From: an uncultured Lachnospiraceae bacterium
GTDB lineage: Bacteria; Bacillota; Clostridia; Lachnospirales; Lachnospiraceae
DNA length: 64,000 nucleotides
Assembly: GCA_902476265.1 (NCBI GenBank)
Contig: CABSCP010000017.1
Location: 1-64,000 of the forward strand
Direction of reading: 5' to 3'
In this document: in pieces, positions 1 through 8,581 of the stretch
How the letters are laid out: each line of letters starts with the position of its first letter
Position numbering within the stretch: the first letter of the stretch is position 1
Made by a program: the position numbers and the translations under genes
Notes under the pieces: generated by a model
The model's database searches: none
Told to the model about the DNA's origin: nothing
Seen by the model: only the letters and a program-made list of their open reading frames with translations

Positions 1-7
1 ATGGATA

Positions 8-30
8 ATTCCTTACTGGCTGTAAGGAAT
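8..30. repeat. 9-bp perfect inverted repeat near the left edge
   Basis: ATTCCTTAC (8-16) and GTAAGGAAT (22-30) form a perfect 9-bp inverted repeat around TGGCT. No T-run follows, so it is more likely an operator or the end of a structure from the preceding region than a terminator. Its role is unknown. Confidence 0.35.
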
Positions 31-78
31 ATTAACCATAAATATATTGTAGTAGGAGAAAAAACAAATTAAATGCAA

Positions 79-117
79 TGTAAAGTGCTTACAATGAAGA
101 GATATTGCAGATAATTC
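79..117 (+). promoter_or_regulatory. Operator-like repeat and weak promoter before the alpha-glucuronidase gene
   Basis: Positions 79-93 read TGTAA-AGTGC-TTACA, an inverted repeat resembling LacI-family or catabolite-repression sites but with an odd-length centre. It overlaps TTACAA (89-94), which with 17-nt spacing to TAATTC (112-117) could be a weak promoter. The placement about 140 bp before the start codon fits regulation of the GH67 gene. The -10 match is poor, so this is tentative. Confidence 0.3.
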
Positions 118-234
118 AGCAATATGTGAGAGACGTTTGGCAAAAAATGCAGAGTATCACCTGTGAAAATGCCATATAATCAAAGAAAAAGAAGCGAAAA
201 ATATGCAAACTTCCAAAAGGAAAGGAGAATGCAG

Positions 235-2217
235 ATGAATTTTGAACAGGCGTGGTTAGCTTACCGGAAACAGGAACAAAGCCCATACGCCGGATATTTT
301 CAGCGGGTCTATGCCCTGCACACAGACTCCGTGACAGAAACGGCGGTAAAGGAATTGGGCCGGGCGGCGGATGAAATTCTGGGTATCACAATGAAGAGAA
401 CCGATTCCTGTGAAGAAGCCGGAATCAGACTTTGTCTGGACCCACAGGAGACGGTAGGAGAAGAGGGATACCGGATTGAGGAGAAGCAGGGGCAGGTGAC
501 GATTACCTCTGCAGGAGGAAGGGGACTCCTTTACGGGAGCTTTACCCTGATCCGCAGAATGCAGCGGCAGCTTCCGTTTCAGGACATGAGTCTTACAGAG
601 ATCCCTTCCAATCCCCTGCGGATGCTAAACCACTGGGATAATATGGACGGCAGTATTGAAAGGGGATATTCGGGAAATTCCTTTTTCTTTGAGCAGGAGC
701 AGGTGCTGGTCAATGAGCGCACCAGAGAATATGCCAGGCTGGCGGCTTCGGTGGGGATCAATGCTTCCGTCATCAACAATGTGAACGTGAAGGGAAATGC
801 CACCAGGCTTATCACGGACGCTTATGGGGAAGAACTTTGCAAAATGGCGCAGATTTTTGCAGAATACGGCATTCAGCTTTACCTGAGTTTAAACTTTGCC
901 GCACCCATGGAACTGGGAGGACTGGAAAGCGCCGATCCGCTCAATGAGGGCGTCAGACAGTGGTGGAAGGATGCCATGTGGGATGTGTTCACCAGAATTC
1001 CCAATCTGGGAGGCTTTTTAGTGAAGGCGGATTCGGAAGGCCGCCCGGGCCCGTTTACCTACGGGAGAACCCATGCGGACGGTGCCAACATGCTGGCGGA
1101 AGCGGCCGCGCCCTATGGCGGACGGATCATCTGGCGGTGTTTTGTCTATAACTGCCAGCAGGACTGGCGGGATAGAAAGACCGACCGGGCCCGTTCCGGT
1201 TATGATAATTTTATGCCTTTGGACGGAAGTTTTCTGGAAAATGTGATTCTGCAGATCAAAAACGGTCCCATGGATTTTCAGGTCCGGGAACCTGTATCGC
1301 CTCTGTTTGGAGGGCTTTTGCACACCAATCAGATGCTGGAGGTACAGATCGCCCAGGAATATACGGGGCAGCAGCGTCATGTGTGCTACCTCATACCGAT
1401 GTTTAAAGAAGTGCTGGATTTTCATACCGGATGCGCGGACAGGAAGGATACCGTGGCAGATCTGGTGTCGGGCAGGACTTTCGGACATACAAACTGCGGT
1501 ATGGCCGCAGTGGCCAACACCGGGAACGATGAAAACTGGACCGGACATGATCTGGCGGCGGCCAATCTTTTCGGCTTCGGGCGGCTGAGTTTTCAGACCG
1601 AAGAAAGCGCGGAGGAAATCGCCCGGGAGTGGGCCGCCTGTACGTTTGGAAACGAGGAAGAAGTGGTGGATACGGTTGTGAAAATCCTGATGATGTCCTG
1701 GCCCGCTTACGAGCAATATACGTCTCCGCTGGGGATCGGATGGATGGTGAATCCCAACCATCACTACGGCCCCAATGTGGACGGCTATGAATATGACCGC
1801 TGGGGAACTTATCATCGGGCAGACCATCTGGGCATCGGCGTGGACAGAAGTAAAAACGGCACTGGCTATGCAGCACAGTATCAAAAAGCCAACGCCGCTC
1901 TCTACGGAAACAGAGAAACCTGTCCGGAGGAGTTATTGCTGTTCTTCCATCATGTGCCCTATACATACCGGCTCAAATCGGGCAAAACCCTGATCCAGCA
2001 CATTTATGACAGCCATTTTGAAGGGGCTGATAAGGCGGAAGAGATGGCGCAGCTGTGGGACAGTCTTGAGGGAAGGATTCCCGGAAAAATTTTTGACCGG
2101 GTGCGCGCCCGTTTCGCCCATCAGACGGAACATGCGAAGGAATGGCGGGATCAGATCAATACTTACTTTTATAGAAAGAGTATGATTCCGGATGAGAAAG
2201 GACGCACGATCTATTGA
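235..2217 (+). CDS. Alpha-glucuronidase, GH67, cytoplasmic
   Basis: The 660-residue product should remove 4-O-methyl-glucuronic acid from xylo-oligosaccharides, a late step of glucuronoxylan use. The family signature NHWDNMDGSIERGYSG lies near residue 145. The likely general acid is E268 in VKADSEGRPGP, followed by YGRTHADGANMLAEA. The expected catalytic Asp and Glu are D330 in MPLDGSF and E352 in FQVREPVSP. There is no signal peptide, which fits intracellular action on imported oligosaccharides. I chose ATG 235 because AAAGGAG lies about 7 nt upstream; an in-frame ATG at 163 has no good ribosome binding site. An AraC-type regulator follows on the same strand, and no xylanase or xylosidase is adjacent. 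Confidence 0.93.
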   Translation: MNFEQAWLAYRKQEQSPYAGYFQRVYALHTDSVTETAVKELGRAADEILGITMKRTDSCEEAGIRLCLDPQETVGEEGYRIEEKQGQVTITSAGGRGLLYGSFTLIRRMQRQLPFQDMSLTEIPSNPLRMLNHWDNMDGSIERGYSGNSFFFEQEQVLVNERTREYARLAASVGINASVINNVNVKGNATRLITDAYGEELCKMAQIFAEYGIQLYLSLNFAAPMELGGLESADPLNEGVRQWWKDAMWDVFTRIPNLGGFLVKADSEGRPGPFTYGRTHADGANMLAEAAAPYGGRIIWRCFVYNCQQDWRDRKTDRARSGYDNFMPLDGSFLENVILQIKNGPMDFQVREPVSPLFGGLLHTNQMLEVQIAQEYTGQQRHVCYLIPMFKEVLDFHTGCADRKDTVADLVSGRTFGHTNCGMAAVANTGNDENWTGHDLAAANLFGFGRLSFQTEESAEEIAREWAACTFGNEEEVVDTVVKILMMSWPAYEQYTSPLGIGWMVNPNHHYGPNVDGYEYDRWGTYHRADHLGIGVDRSKNGTGYAAQYQKANAALYGNRETCPEELLLFFHHVPYTYRLKSGKTLIQHIYDSHFEGADKAEEMAQLWDSLEGRIPGKIFDRVRARFAHQTEHAKEWRDQINTYFYRKSMIPDEKGRTIY

Positions 2218-2231
2218 TTCACTCGTAACAA

Positions 2232-2254
2232 TTACCCTTGTCAACTGAGGGTAA
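2232..2254 (+). terminator. Stem-loop after the GH67 gene
   Basis: TTACCCT (2232-2238) pairs with AGGGTAA (2248-2254) around a 9-nt loop, 15 nt after the GH67 stop. An A-rich stretch rather than a T-run follows, so it is a weak terminator at best, possibly a processing or attenuation stem before the AraC gene. Confidence 0.35.
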
Positions 2255-2292
2255 CCGGAAAGGATAAAAAATAAAAAGAAAGTGGTGGTGAC

Positions 2293-2373
2293 ATGTCAAA
2301 AGCAAAAGCAGCTGTGGACAGCGAGTCAAAGAAACGGGGGATCAATGAATGGCACAGGCAATCGTACATCTGA
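2293..2373 (+). CDS. Possible 26-residue leader peptide overlapping the AraC start
   Basis: ATG 2293 follows GGTGGTG and opens 26 codons (MSKAKAAVDSESKKRG...) ending at TGA 2371-2373, 22 nt inside the AraC gene in another frame. Translation through this ORF could affect initiation at ATG 2349. No similarity is recognised and it could be chance. Confidence 0.15.
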   Translation: MSKAKAAVDSESKKRGINEWHRQSYI

Positions 2374-3230
2374 TGGAGCCGGAAGATGAACGGCAGTATA
2401 TGTTGAATGATAAATTTGAGATCATGGAGAAGTTCGGGGTTCCGACAGGGGCCATGGAGATCCACCATCACAATTTTTATGAACTTTTATACATTGCGGA
2501 GGGGGAATTTGCCTGTCTGATCGATAATACCACCTATTTCCTGAAAAAGGGAGACTTTTTCCTGATCGACAGAAACAAAATGCATCATTACCAGTATGTG
2601 GAAAAAAAGCATGAAAATACGAAGCGGATTCTGCTTTGGATTACCAAAGCGTTTCTGGATGAATTATCAGGAAGCGAAACGGATCTGACGGCCTGTTTTT
2701 CCATGGAAGGGGCGCCGGCCTATCATTTTCCGTCCCATCATGAGGATAAGCTGGCGGATTATCTGTTCCAGATCATGTTTGGGGTGTCCAGTACGGAAGG
2801 GATGGATGCGCAGCAGATGCTGATTGAAAAATCCTACCTGACGCTTTTCTTCGTCTATTTAAACAGGCTCTGCGCCCGGCAGCGGTTCCGGATTTCCGAA
2901 GAGGAAACCTCCATCAATGAGGCGATGAAAAAGGTGTTTGACTACATTGACAGCCATATTGCAGAACCGGTGACCATGGAGGATCTGACGGAACTGACCG
3001 GTATGAACCGATATCAGCTGATGCGCACCTTTCGCAATGCCACCGGCATGACCGCTCACGATTTCATCATCAAAAAAAGGCTGGTGCGGGCCTGTGAGGA
3101 AATATGGAAGGGATGTCCGATTTCGGATGTGTATCGGAACTGCGGCTTTTCGGACTATTCCTCCTTCTTTCGAAACTTCAAAAAGGTATATGATATGTCC
3201 CCCCGGGAGTTTAAAATGCGGTTTGAGTGA
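2349..3230 (+). CDS. AraC-family transcriptional regulator with N-terminal cupin
   Basis: This 293-residue regulator has an N-terminal cupin-like sensing domain (residues 20-110; HHHNFYELLYIAEGEF and FLKKGDFFLI) and a C-terminal double helix-turn-helix (about 195-290; LTELTGMNRYQLMRTFRNATGM and the closing MSPREFKMRF). Such proteins usually activate adjacent sugar genes when bound to an oligosaccharide. It lies 131 nt after the GH67 gene on the same strand and is the natural candidate to control it. The ribosome binding site is a run of G at 2336-2340, 8 nt before the start. The ligand is unknown. Confidence 0.9.
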   Translation: MAQAIVHLMEPEDERQYMLNDKFEIMEKFGVPTGAMEIHHHNFYELLYIAEGEFACLIDNTTYFLKKGDFFLIDRNKMHHYQYVEKKHENTKRILLWITKAFLDELSGSETDLTACFSMEGAPAYHFPSHHEDKLADYLFQIMFGVSSTEGMDAQQMLIEKSYLTLFFVYLNRLCARQRFRISEEETSINEAMKKVFDYIDSHIAEPVTMEDLTELTGMNRYQLMRTFRNATGMTAHDFIIKKRLVRACEEIWKGCPISDVYRNCGFSDYSSFFRNFKKVYDMSPREFKMRFE

Positions 3231-3257
3231 AACGTGACAGGCGCTGGATCGGCAGGG

Positions 3258-3303
3258 AAAAGCAGGAGATCGTTCTGAAACGGAAGAAGCTTCTGCTTTT
3301 TTC
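3258..3303 (+). terminator. Rho-independent terminator after the AraC gene
   Basis: AAAAGCAGGAG (3258-3268) pairs with CTTCTGCTTTT (3290-3300) with one G-U pair, and the T-rich tail runs to 3302. It separates the AraC gene from the convergent TetR gene. Confidence 0.7.
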
Positions 3304-3326
3304 GTGTCACAGTCTCTTAAAAAAAT

Positions 3327-3944
3327 TCACGGATCAAGATATTGACACATGTGGAGGATGATTTTCCGGATTTGCGCCATTTCATCCTGCGGCGGTAGTA
3401 TATGATAACTTACAAAATATGCCGCCAATCCGTCTATCTGTGACCACCATAATCTCGAAAAGGCGGCAGCGATTTCAGAGTCAAGTTCCGGTCTGGTCTT
3501 CAAAATAATTTTTTCCACCACATTTAAACTGGCCCTTGCCTTTTCTTTCATTTTTTCTCTAAGCGCTTCATTTTTGGAAGACTCCAGCCAGAATTCAAAT
3601 TTAATTCTGGCGAAATTCAGGTTAACTTCTGTCCATTGCCGGACCGTTTGATCCCAGACACAAATCAGTTTTTCTGTTAAGGTCATTTCTTCGGAAAGCG
3701 CCTGTTCCAGTTCATCCTCAAAGGAAGGATTTTCCGTAAATTCATTCCAGTGTTCGGCCAGTTCCAGAAAAATTTCTTCCTTACTTTTGAAATAAGTATA
3801 CACTAAGCCCTTGCTGATTCCGGCTTCTCCCGTGATGTCATCGATCGAGGTGGCGTAATATCCTTTTTGGGAAAAAAGCCGTAAAGCGGTTTTTAAAATA
3901 TCCGTTTTTCTCTGTTTCTTTTTTTCTTCCGATATCTTGGGCAT
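3327..3944 (-). CDS. TetR/AcrR-family transcriptional repressor
   Basis: The 205-residue protein has the usual TetR layout: an N-terminal helix-turn-helix (residues 10-55; ILKTALRLFSQKGYYATSI, then EAGISKGLVYTYFKSKEE) and an all-helical ligand-binding domain. It is translated from ATG 3944 with GGAGG 7 nt upstream. Its 5' end overlaps the 3' end of the MFS gene by 52 bp on the same strand, so the two are co-transcribed and probably translationally coupled. It most likely represses its own efflux operon through the palindrome at 5194-5213. The inducer is unknown. Confidence 0.9.
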   Translation of the reverse strand: MPKISEEKKKQRKTDILKTALRLFSQKGYYATSIDDITGEAGISKGLVYTYFKSKEEIFLELAEHWNEFTENPSFEDELEQALSEEMTLTEKLICVWDQTVRQWTEVNLNFARIKFEFWLESSKNEALREKMKEKARASLNVVEKIILKTRPELDSEIAAAFSRLWWSQIDGLAAYFVSYHILPPQDEMAQIRKIILHMCQYLDP

Positions 3945-5164
3945 TGTGAAACCTCCGTATCCGATTGCAAATTTTTAAATGAAAACAGGAGCATGGAAAT
4001 CAAAACAATCGTTCCTCCGGAAATAAGATACAGATGGCTGATGCTGAATCTGTCCAGCAATAGGCCGGTTATCATATAAGAGACCGGTTGAAGTCCGGCG
4101 GAACATAAAAACTGAATGCTCATGACTCTTCCCACAAGAAAATCGGGAGTGAGCTGTTGGATTGCGGTGATAAACAGTACATTTATGATTCCCAAAAGCA
4201 ATCCGGCAGTAAACAGGGAACCCAGAATCACCGATTCGTGAGTGCTGAAGCTGAAAATACTCCAAAGAAGGCCCAGCGCCAGGGAACACCATAAAATCAG
4301 GCGGACGGATTGCATAGGCTGCTTTCGCTTCATATTTCCGACAAAAACAGCGCTGATCAAAGAACCCAGCCCGGTGACGGACAATAGCTTTGGATAGCCG
4401 TCCACGCCTTCGGGAAAAGAGGCGAGGGCGATCATGGGAAATCCGACCTGCTGGGGCCCCATGATGCACAGGTTTAAAATTGCCGTAAAAACCAATAGCA
4501 TCACTAAAACAGGCAGATGAAACAAGCTTCGAAAAGATCCCTGCCGGGCTGTCCCGGCTTTCTTGGTATCCTCTTTCCGTTCTTCGTATTCCCCGTATTT
4601 CACCTTAAAAAACAGAAACAACGAGGCGACAGCGGCAGCTGCCATGATGGGATAGGCGTCACCGCCTGCCTTTTCCACAAGAATGCCAGCGATGAGGGGG
4701 CCTGCCAGCGTTGTTCCCTGATTGATGAACTGCATGACCGAATTGGCTTTCTGCAGATGCGCTCCGTCCACTAAGGCCGGAATGGCGGAATAGAGCGCAG
4801 GCAGTATCGCAGCACTGATTCCCCCGAACAGAACGGCAAATAAAAAGATAAGATTTTCATTTACCATGTTCATCCGGTTCACGAGGAAAAGGGAAACCAG
4901 CAGCGTTCCCAATAGCCCGGAACCAATGATCAGTGTTTTAAAAATCCCCAGTCGGTCTGTAACAAAGCCGCTGACCGGCAGGATGAAAATTCTTGGCACA
5001 ACCATAGCTGTCATGACGGAGCTTAACAGGAATACGGAACCGGTGCTTTTTAAGATCAGGGAAACCTGTAAAACGCTGTACAGCTGATTGATCAGAAACA
5101 ACAGAATACAGGCACTAAAGAAAATTATAACATTAACGGACAGAAACTGCGACTTTTTTTTCAT
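3893..5164 (-). CDS. MFS transporter, drug/macrolide-efflux type
   Basis: This 423-residue membrane protein has about twelve hydrophobic segments and the MFS motif-A-like loop SGFVTDRLGIFKTLIIGSGLLG between the second and third helices. The closest general resemblance is to the MFS_3/Mef group of clostridial exporters, which pump small toxic molecules or antibiotics by proton antiport. The pairing with a TetR gene supports efflux rather than sugar uptake. The last 17 codons (RYRKKKRNREKRIF at the end) overlap the TetR start in another frame, giving an unusually basic tail. The substrate cannot be deduced. Confidence 0.85.
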   Translation of the reverse strand: MKKKSQFLSVNVIIFFSACILLFLINQLYSVLQVSLILKSTGSVFLLSSVMTAMVVPRIFILPVSGFVTDRLGIFKTLIIGSGLLGTLLVSLFLVNRMNMVNENLIFLFAVLFGGISAAILPALYSAIPALVDGAHLQKANSVMQFINQGTTLAGPLIAGILVEKAGGDAYPIMAAAAVASLFLFFKVKYGEYEERKEDTKKAGTARQGSFRSLFHLPVLVMLLVFTAILNLCIMGPQQVGFPMIALASFPEGVDGYPKLLSVTGLGSLISAVFVGNMKRKQPMQSVRLILWCSLALGLLWSIFSFSTHESVILGSLFTAGLLLGIINVLFITAIQQLTPDFLVGRVMSIQFLCSAGLQPVSYMITGLLLDRFSISHLYLISGGTIVLISMLLFSFKNLQSDTEVSQCPRYRKKKRNREKRIF

Positions 5165-5193
5165 GAGTGGATACCCTTCCTTTTCTAATAATT

Positions 5194-5242
5194 AAAACTG
5201 ACTGGATAGTTTTTATTATACAGCATTTTATAATTTTTGCAA
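5194..5242 (-). promoter_or_regulatory. Promoter and TetR operator of the efflux operon
   Basis: Reading the minus strand, TTGCAA (5242-5237), a 16-nt spacer and a perfect TATAAT (5220-5215) form a strong sigma-A promoter. Immediately downstream lies the imperfect 20-bp palindrome AAAACTGACTGGATAGTTTT (5194-5213), with 7 of 10 base pairs symmetrical. It overlaps the expected transcription start, the classic place for TetR self-repression. Confidence 0.65.
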
Positions 5243-5280
5243 GTGTTTTTTCTGATCACAATATTTGGCCTTTCATGTGG

Positions 5281-5355
5281 ATTTCGGACGTACAGGCTGT
5301 GGCGAAAAGTGCGGTAAAAAGGCGGGAACTGTATCGGGAATACGGAATCCGGTAA
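5281..5355 (+). pseudogene. C-terminal remnant of an Rpn-family nuclease gene
   Basis: The frame ending at 5355 reads SDVQAVAKSAVKRRELYREY followed by GIR and a stop. This closely matches the C-terminus of the intact Rpn-family protein at 36221-37183 (...VRRRLYREYGI). Nothing upstream in any frame resembles the rest of that protein, so only about 24 codons survive. It marks the site of a lost accessory gene between the efflux operon and the rhamnosidase gene. Confidence 0.6.
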
Positions 5356-5372
5356 GCTTCCGGCAGATTTCT

Positions 5373-5410
5373 TTCAGAGGGCAGGGAAGGGATGTTTCCT
5401 GCCCTCTGAA
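5373..5410 (-). terminator. Very stable hairpin after the rhamnosidase gene
   Basis: TTCAGAGGGCAGG (5373-5385) and CCTGCCCTCTGAA (5398-5410) pair perfectly, and three more pairs (one G-U) close on a 6-nt loop. It lies 18 nt beyond the GH78 stop on the minus strand. Neither side has a real T-run, so it may protect a 3' end or terminate inefficiently. Confidence 0.5.
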
Positions 5411-5428
5411 GGCAGAATAAGAGAAAAG

Positions 5429-7600
5429 TCATTTGCTGAAGAAAAGATAGGTCCCCTTTTTTACTTCATGGGATTTTCCGGCAATGGTGATGACGGCATC
5501 CACCGGCGTTTCGATTTCATAGCGCCACACGCCGTCCTGTCTGGACCATTCGGAACGGATCAGGCCATGGCGGGACTGATAGGAGCATTTCAGCCATCCC
5601 AGACGTTCATCGGGAAGAGGGGTGATGCGCACTTTTTCATAGCCGGGAAATGCCTCCACAGGAGCGATGCCTGCCGCTTTCCCGTAGATCCAGTCCGCTA
5701 CTGCGCCATAGGCATAGTGGTTGAAGGAGTTCATGTCGCTGCTCCAGAAACTTCCGTCCTCCATAATGCCGTCCCAGTGTTCCCACACCGTGGTAGCGCC
5801 TTTGGTCACCGGATACAGCCAGGAGGGATATTCCCGGCGTAAAAGCAGGGACCAGGCCAGCTGCGCATAGCCGTAATCGGTCAGCACATGAAGCAGATAG
5901 GGCGTGCCCACAAAGCCGGTCTGAAGCTGTATGCCGCACTCTGTTACCATGCAGGCCAGCTGGTCTGCCGCCGCCTGGCAGTCGGGAGCCAGTTTAAAGT
6001 GAGCGGCCAGAACACATTCGGTCTGGGTATGATAAACCGGAAAAGTTTCCCGGAAGGCGGCGACAACCGCCTGATAGAGCGCTTCATAGCGGGTTACGTC
6101 CCTGCCCAGCACTTTCCCGGCTTTGATGACCAGAGAAGTGGAATGGGCATAGAAGGCGGAAGCGATAAAATCTTCCCGGGTGGAGCCTTTATAACTGCCG
6201 GAAGGCGCGTCCAGGCCCAGCCAGTCGCCATAGTGTTCCCCGCCGGTCCACAGATTTTTTGTGGTGGTGTGGGATGAGATGTAATCCACCCATTTGGTCA
6301 TGCAGGCAAACTGTGCTTCTAAAATCCCGGGGTCCCCGTAGGCCAGATAAAGTTCCCAGGGACAGATAGTGGCGGCATCGCCCCAGGCTGCGCTGCTTTC
6401 GGAGTTGGAGAGAATATTGGGGATGACATGCCCGATCATGCCGTCTTCCCGCTGATCGGCCGCCATATCGGCCAGCCATTTTGTGTAGAATTTTTCGGCA
6501 TCAAAATTCAGGCAGGCGGTGCGGATGAAGGCCTGGGCATCTCCCGTCCAGCCCAGCCGCTCGTCCCGCTGAGGGCAGTCCGTGGGAACGTCCACAAAAT
6601 TTCCCTTCTGTCCCCAGACGATATTGTCAAAGAGTTTGTTCAGCAGCGGATCGGAACAGGAAATATGCCCGGTGCGCGCCATGTGGGAATGCAGCACTAC
6701 AGCCGTGAAATTTTCCGGTTTTGCCAAATCAGCCCCGCCGGGGAAGCGGTCTATGCGGATATAGCGAAATCCGTAATAGGTCAGTTTTGGCTTGTAGCTT
6801 TGGACACCGTCTTTACAGAGATAACAATATTTTGCCCTGGCGCCGCGATAGTTCTCCGTGTAGAAATTGCCGCCGCCGTCCAGCACCTCCGCATGGGAAA
6901 GTTCCACACATTCGCCGGCGGAAGCGTTCAGGGAAAGCTCCACATAACCGGTGATTTCCTGGCCGAAATCCACCACGGTTTCCCCTTTGGGGGTGGTGAA
7001 GATGCGGCAGGGGGACAGGCGTTCCTGTTCCTGTATTTCTTCGCCCTGCTGGGGGATCAGGGTATGGGTGGGGCCGTTAAAAACAAGGGCTGTTTTGGGG
7101 GACTCTTTGGGCGTAAAGGAAGCGTCAAAGGTTTCCCCGTCATAAAGCTCGGAAAACCGCACGCCGCTTTCCGTAACATTCCAGCTTTCGTCGGAGAGAA
7201 TCGTTTCCCGGCTGCCGTCCTGATAGCGGATGGACAGCCGGGCAAAAAGTCCGGCGGGAATGGTGGAAATCTGCGCCTCTCTGGCGGGTTCCTTCCAGCC
7301 CGGCAGCCGGCCCCTGTACCAGCCTTTTCCCACAACCACCGAGAGCCGGTTGTCGGCGGCCAGCAGATTTGTCACGTCGTAAGTCTGTATCTGGAGCCGT
7401 TTCTCATAAGCGGTCCAGCCGGGAGCCAGCACGAAATTGCCCACCCGCCGGCCGTTTAAGGACGCTTCATAGACGCCCAGAGCGGTGAGGGAAAGATAGG
7501 CGCGGTCCACTTTTTTGGTCAGGGAAAACTGTTTGATAAATTCCGGGCAGACGTCCCCCATGTCGTCCGCCGGTCTGATCCATTTCACATCATACTGCAT
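5429..7600 (-). CDS. Alpha-L-rhamnosidase, GH78, cytoplasmic
   Basis: The 723-residue enzyme should release terminal L-rhamnose from plant glycosides or pectin fragments. An N-terminal beta-rich domain (YLSLTALGVYEASLNGRRVG) precedes an (alpha/alpha)6 barrel with the acidic motif VPTDCPQRDERLGWTGDAQ near residue 340, then EHYGDWLGLD and TTVWEHWDGI near residue 605, where the base Glu is expected. There is no signal peptide. ATG 7600 is chosen because AGGAGG lies 9 nt upstream and because the preceding 42 in-frame codons cover the promoter. The gene is divergent from an AraC regulator that probably controls it. Confidence 0.93.
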   Translation of the reverse strand: MQYDVKWIRPADDMGDVCPEFIKQFSLTKKVDRAYLSLTALGVYEASLNGRRVGNFVLAPGWTAYEKRLQIQTYDVTNLLAADNRLSVVVGKGWYRGRLPGWKEPAREAQISTIPAGLFARLSIRYQDGSRETILSDESWNVTESGVRFSELYDGETFDASFTPKESPKTALVFNGPTHTLIPQQGEEIQEQERLSPCRIFTTPKGETVVDFGQEITGYVELSLNASAGECVELSHAEVLDGGGNFYTENYRGARAKYCYLCKDGVQSYKPKLTYYGFRYIRIDRFPGGADLAKPENFTAVVLHSHMARTGHISCSDPLLNKLFDNIVWGQKGNFVDVPTDCPQRDERLGWTGDAQAFIRTACLNFDAEKFYTKWLADMAADQREDGMIGHVIPNILSNSESSAAWGDAATICPWELYLAYGDPGILEAQFACMTKWVDYISSHTTTKNLWTGGEHYGDWLGLDAPSGSYKGSTREDFIASAFYAHSTSLVIKAGKVLGRDVTRYEALYQAVVAAFRETFPVYHTQTECVLAAHFKLAPDCQAAADQLACMVTECGIQLQTGFVGTPYLLHVLTDYGYAQLAWSLLLRREYPSWLYPVTKGATTVWEHWDGIMEDGSFWSSDMNSFNHYAYGAVADWIYGKAAGIAPVEAFPGYEKVRITPLPDERLGWLKCSYQSRHGLIRSEWSRQDGVWRYEIETPVDAVITIAGKSHEVKKGTYLFFSK

Positions 7601-7637
7601 CGTTTGGTACCTCCTGTTATTTTTCTTCTTGACTTTT

Positions 7638-7646
7638 ATCATACCA
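7638..7646 (-). promoter_or_regulatory. Extended -10 promoter of the rhamnosidase gene
   Basis: On the minus strand TGGTATGAT (7646-7638) is an extended -10 element with no convincing -35 box, as expected for an AraC-activated promoter. It lies about 40 nt before ATG 7600 in the short region shared with the divergent AraC gene. Confidence 0.45.
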
Positions 7647-7706
7647 GATAGTAGCCTGAAGAAAAGCACCTGATTTTTGCCAATACGGGGGGTGGATTTA
7701 TCCGAT

Positions 7707-8579
7707 ATGCAGGGAAGAAATACCATAGAATTTCAGCAGTTTATCGCGGATGAATCGGACAAACTGGTGATGATGCCTTATTCTCAGGAGGACTTAAAGA
7801 GCCATTCCCACCGATTCTTTGAACTCACCTACATTACGGGCGGGACGGCCGGACATACGCTGGAAGGGGAGAGCAGAGACCTTTTTGCGGGAGATTATTT
7901 TATTGTGGATTACGGCAGCAGCCACAGCTATGAGAACAGCCGGGGGCTGACGCTGATCAACTGTCTTTTCCTTCCGGAAATCGTGGATGAAACGCTGGTG
8001 AACTGCCGGTCCTTTGACACGTTGCTGCAGGGGTGTCTGATCAAGTATTACAGGATGTCGCTGGGGCAGGAGAAAGGCAACCGGATTTTCCATGACGAAA
8101 CCGGAAGGATCCTGGCGCTGATGAAAGGGATGCAGGAAGAATACGAGGAAAGAAAAGTGGGATATTCCCAGATCCTGCGGTGCCGTCTGCTGGAAATCCT
8201 GCTCCTGATGCTGCGCGACCTCATACCGGAGGAAAGAAAACGGCCGAAAAATACCGCGGTGCTGGAGGTGCTTTCCTATGTGGAGGCCAACTATCAAAAC
8301 AGTGTCACGCTGGGCGCTTTCTGTGAAAAAAAGCATTACAGTATGCCTTATATCAGCCGTCGTTTTAAGCAGGAGACGGGTATGACGGTGCGGGAGTATC
8401 TGCAGAAGGTGCGGGTGGAAAGAAGCTGTGAGCTGCTGGCGGGAAGTGATATGCGCATTTCGGAAATCGCCCGGGAAGTGGGATATGAGGACATTAAATT
8501 TTTTAATCAGGTGTTCCGGCGGCTGATGAAGCTGTCCCCCAGGGATTACCGGAAATTATGTCAGAACAGAGGAGAATGA
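7707..8579 (+). CDS. AraC-family regulator, probable activator of the rhamnosidase gene
   Basis: This regulator of about 290 residues has an N-terminal cupin domain (SHSHRFFELTYITGGTAGHTL, DLFAGDYFIVDYGSSHSY) and a C-terminal AraC DNA-binding domain (ISRRFKQETGMTVREYLQKV, ISEIAREVGYEDIKFFNQVF, LSPRDYRKL). It is divergent from the GH78 gene, the standard layout for AraC control of a rhamnosidase. The start is uncertain: ATG 7707 is 12 nt from a G-rich site at 7687-7694, while TTG 7677 and GTG 7692 are also in frame. Its stop overlaps the ribosome binding region of the methyltransferase gene, so the two are co-transcribed. Confidence 0.88.
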   Translation: MQGRNTIEFQQFIADESDKLVMMPYSQEDLKSHSHRFFELTYITGGTAGHTLEGESRDLFAGDYFIVDYGSSHSYENSRGLTLINCLFLPEIVDETLVNCRSFDTLLQGCLIKYYRMSLGQEKGNRIFHDETGRILALMKGMQEEYEERKVGYSQILRCRLLEILLLMLRDLIPEERKRPKNTAVLEVLSYVEANYQNSVTLGAFCEKKHYSMPYISRRFKQETGMTVREYLQKVRVERSCELLAGSDMRISEIAREVGYEDIKFFNQVFRRLMKLSPRDYRKLCQNRGE

Positions 8580-8581
8580 AC

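Noticed and set aside
163..234. Upstream start for the GH67 gene
   Set aside because: ATG 163 lacks a ribosome binding site and adds a basic stretch not seen in the family; ATG 235 has AAAGGAG.
1018..1884. 288-codon open frame opposite the alpha-glucuronidase gene
   Set aside because: It is antisense to conserved GH67 motifs and shows no domain or start signal.
5167..5355. 62-codon ORF as a real gene
   Set aside because: Its first part covers the divergent efflux promoter; only the last 24 codons resemble a protein, the end of an Rpn gene.
6428..7459. 343-codon open frame opposite the rhamnosidase gene
   Set aside because: It lies antisense to GH78 motifs, has no ribosome binding site and its translation is a low-complexity shadow.
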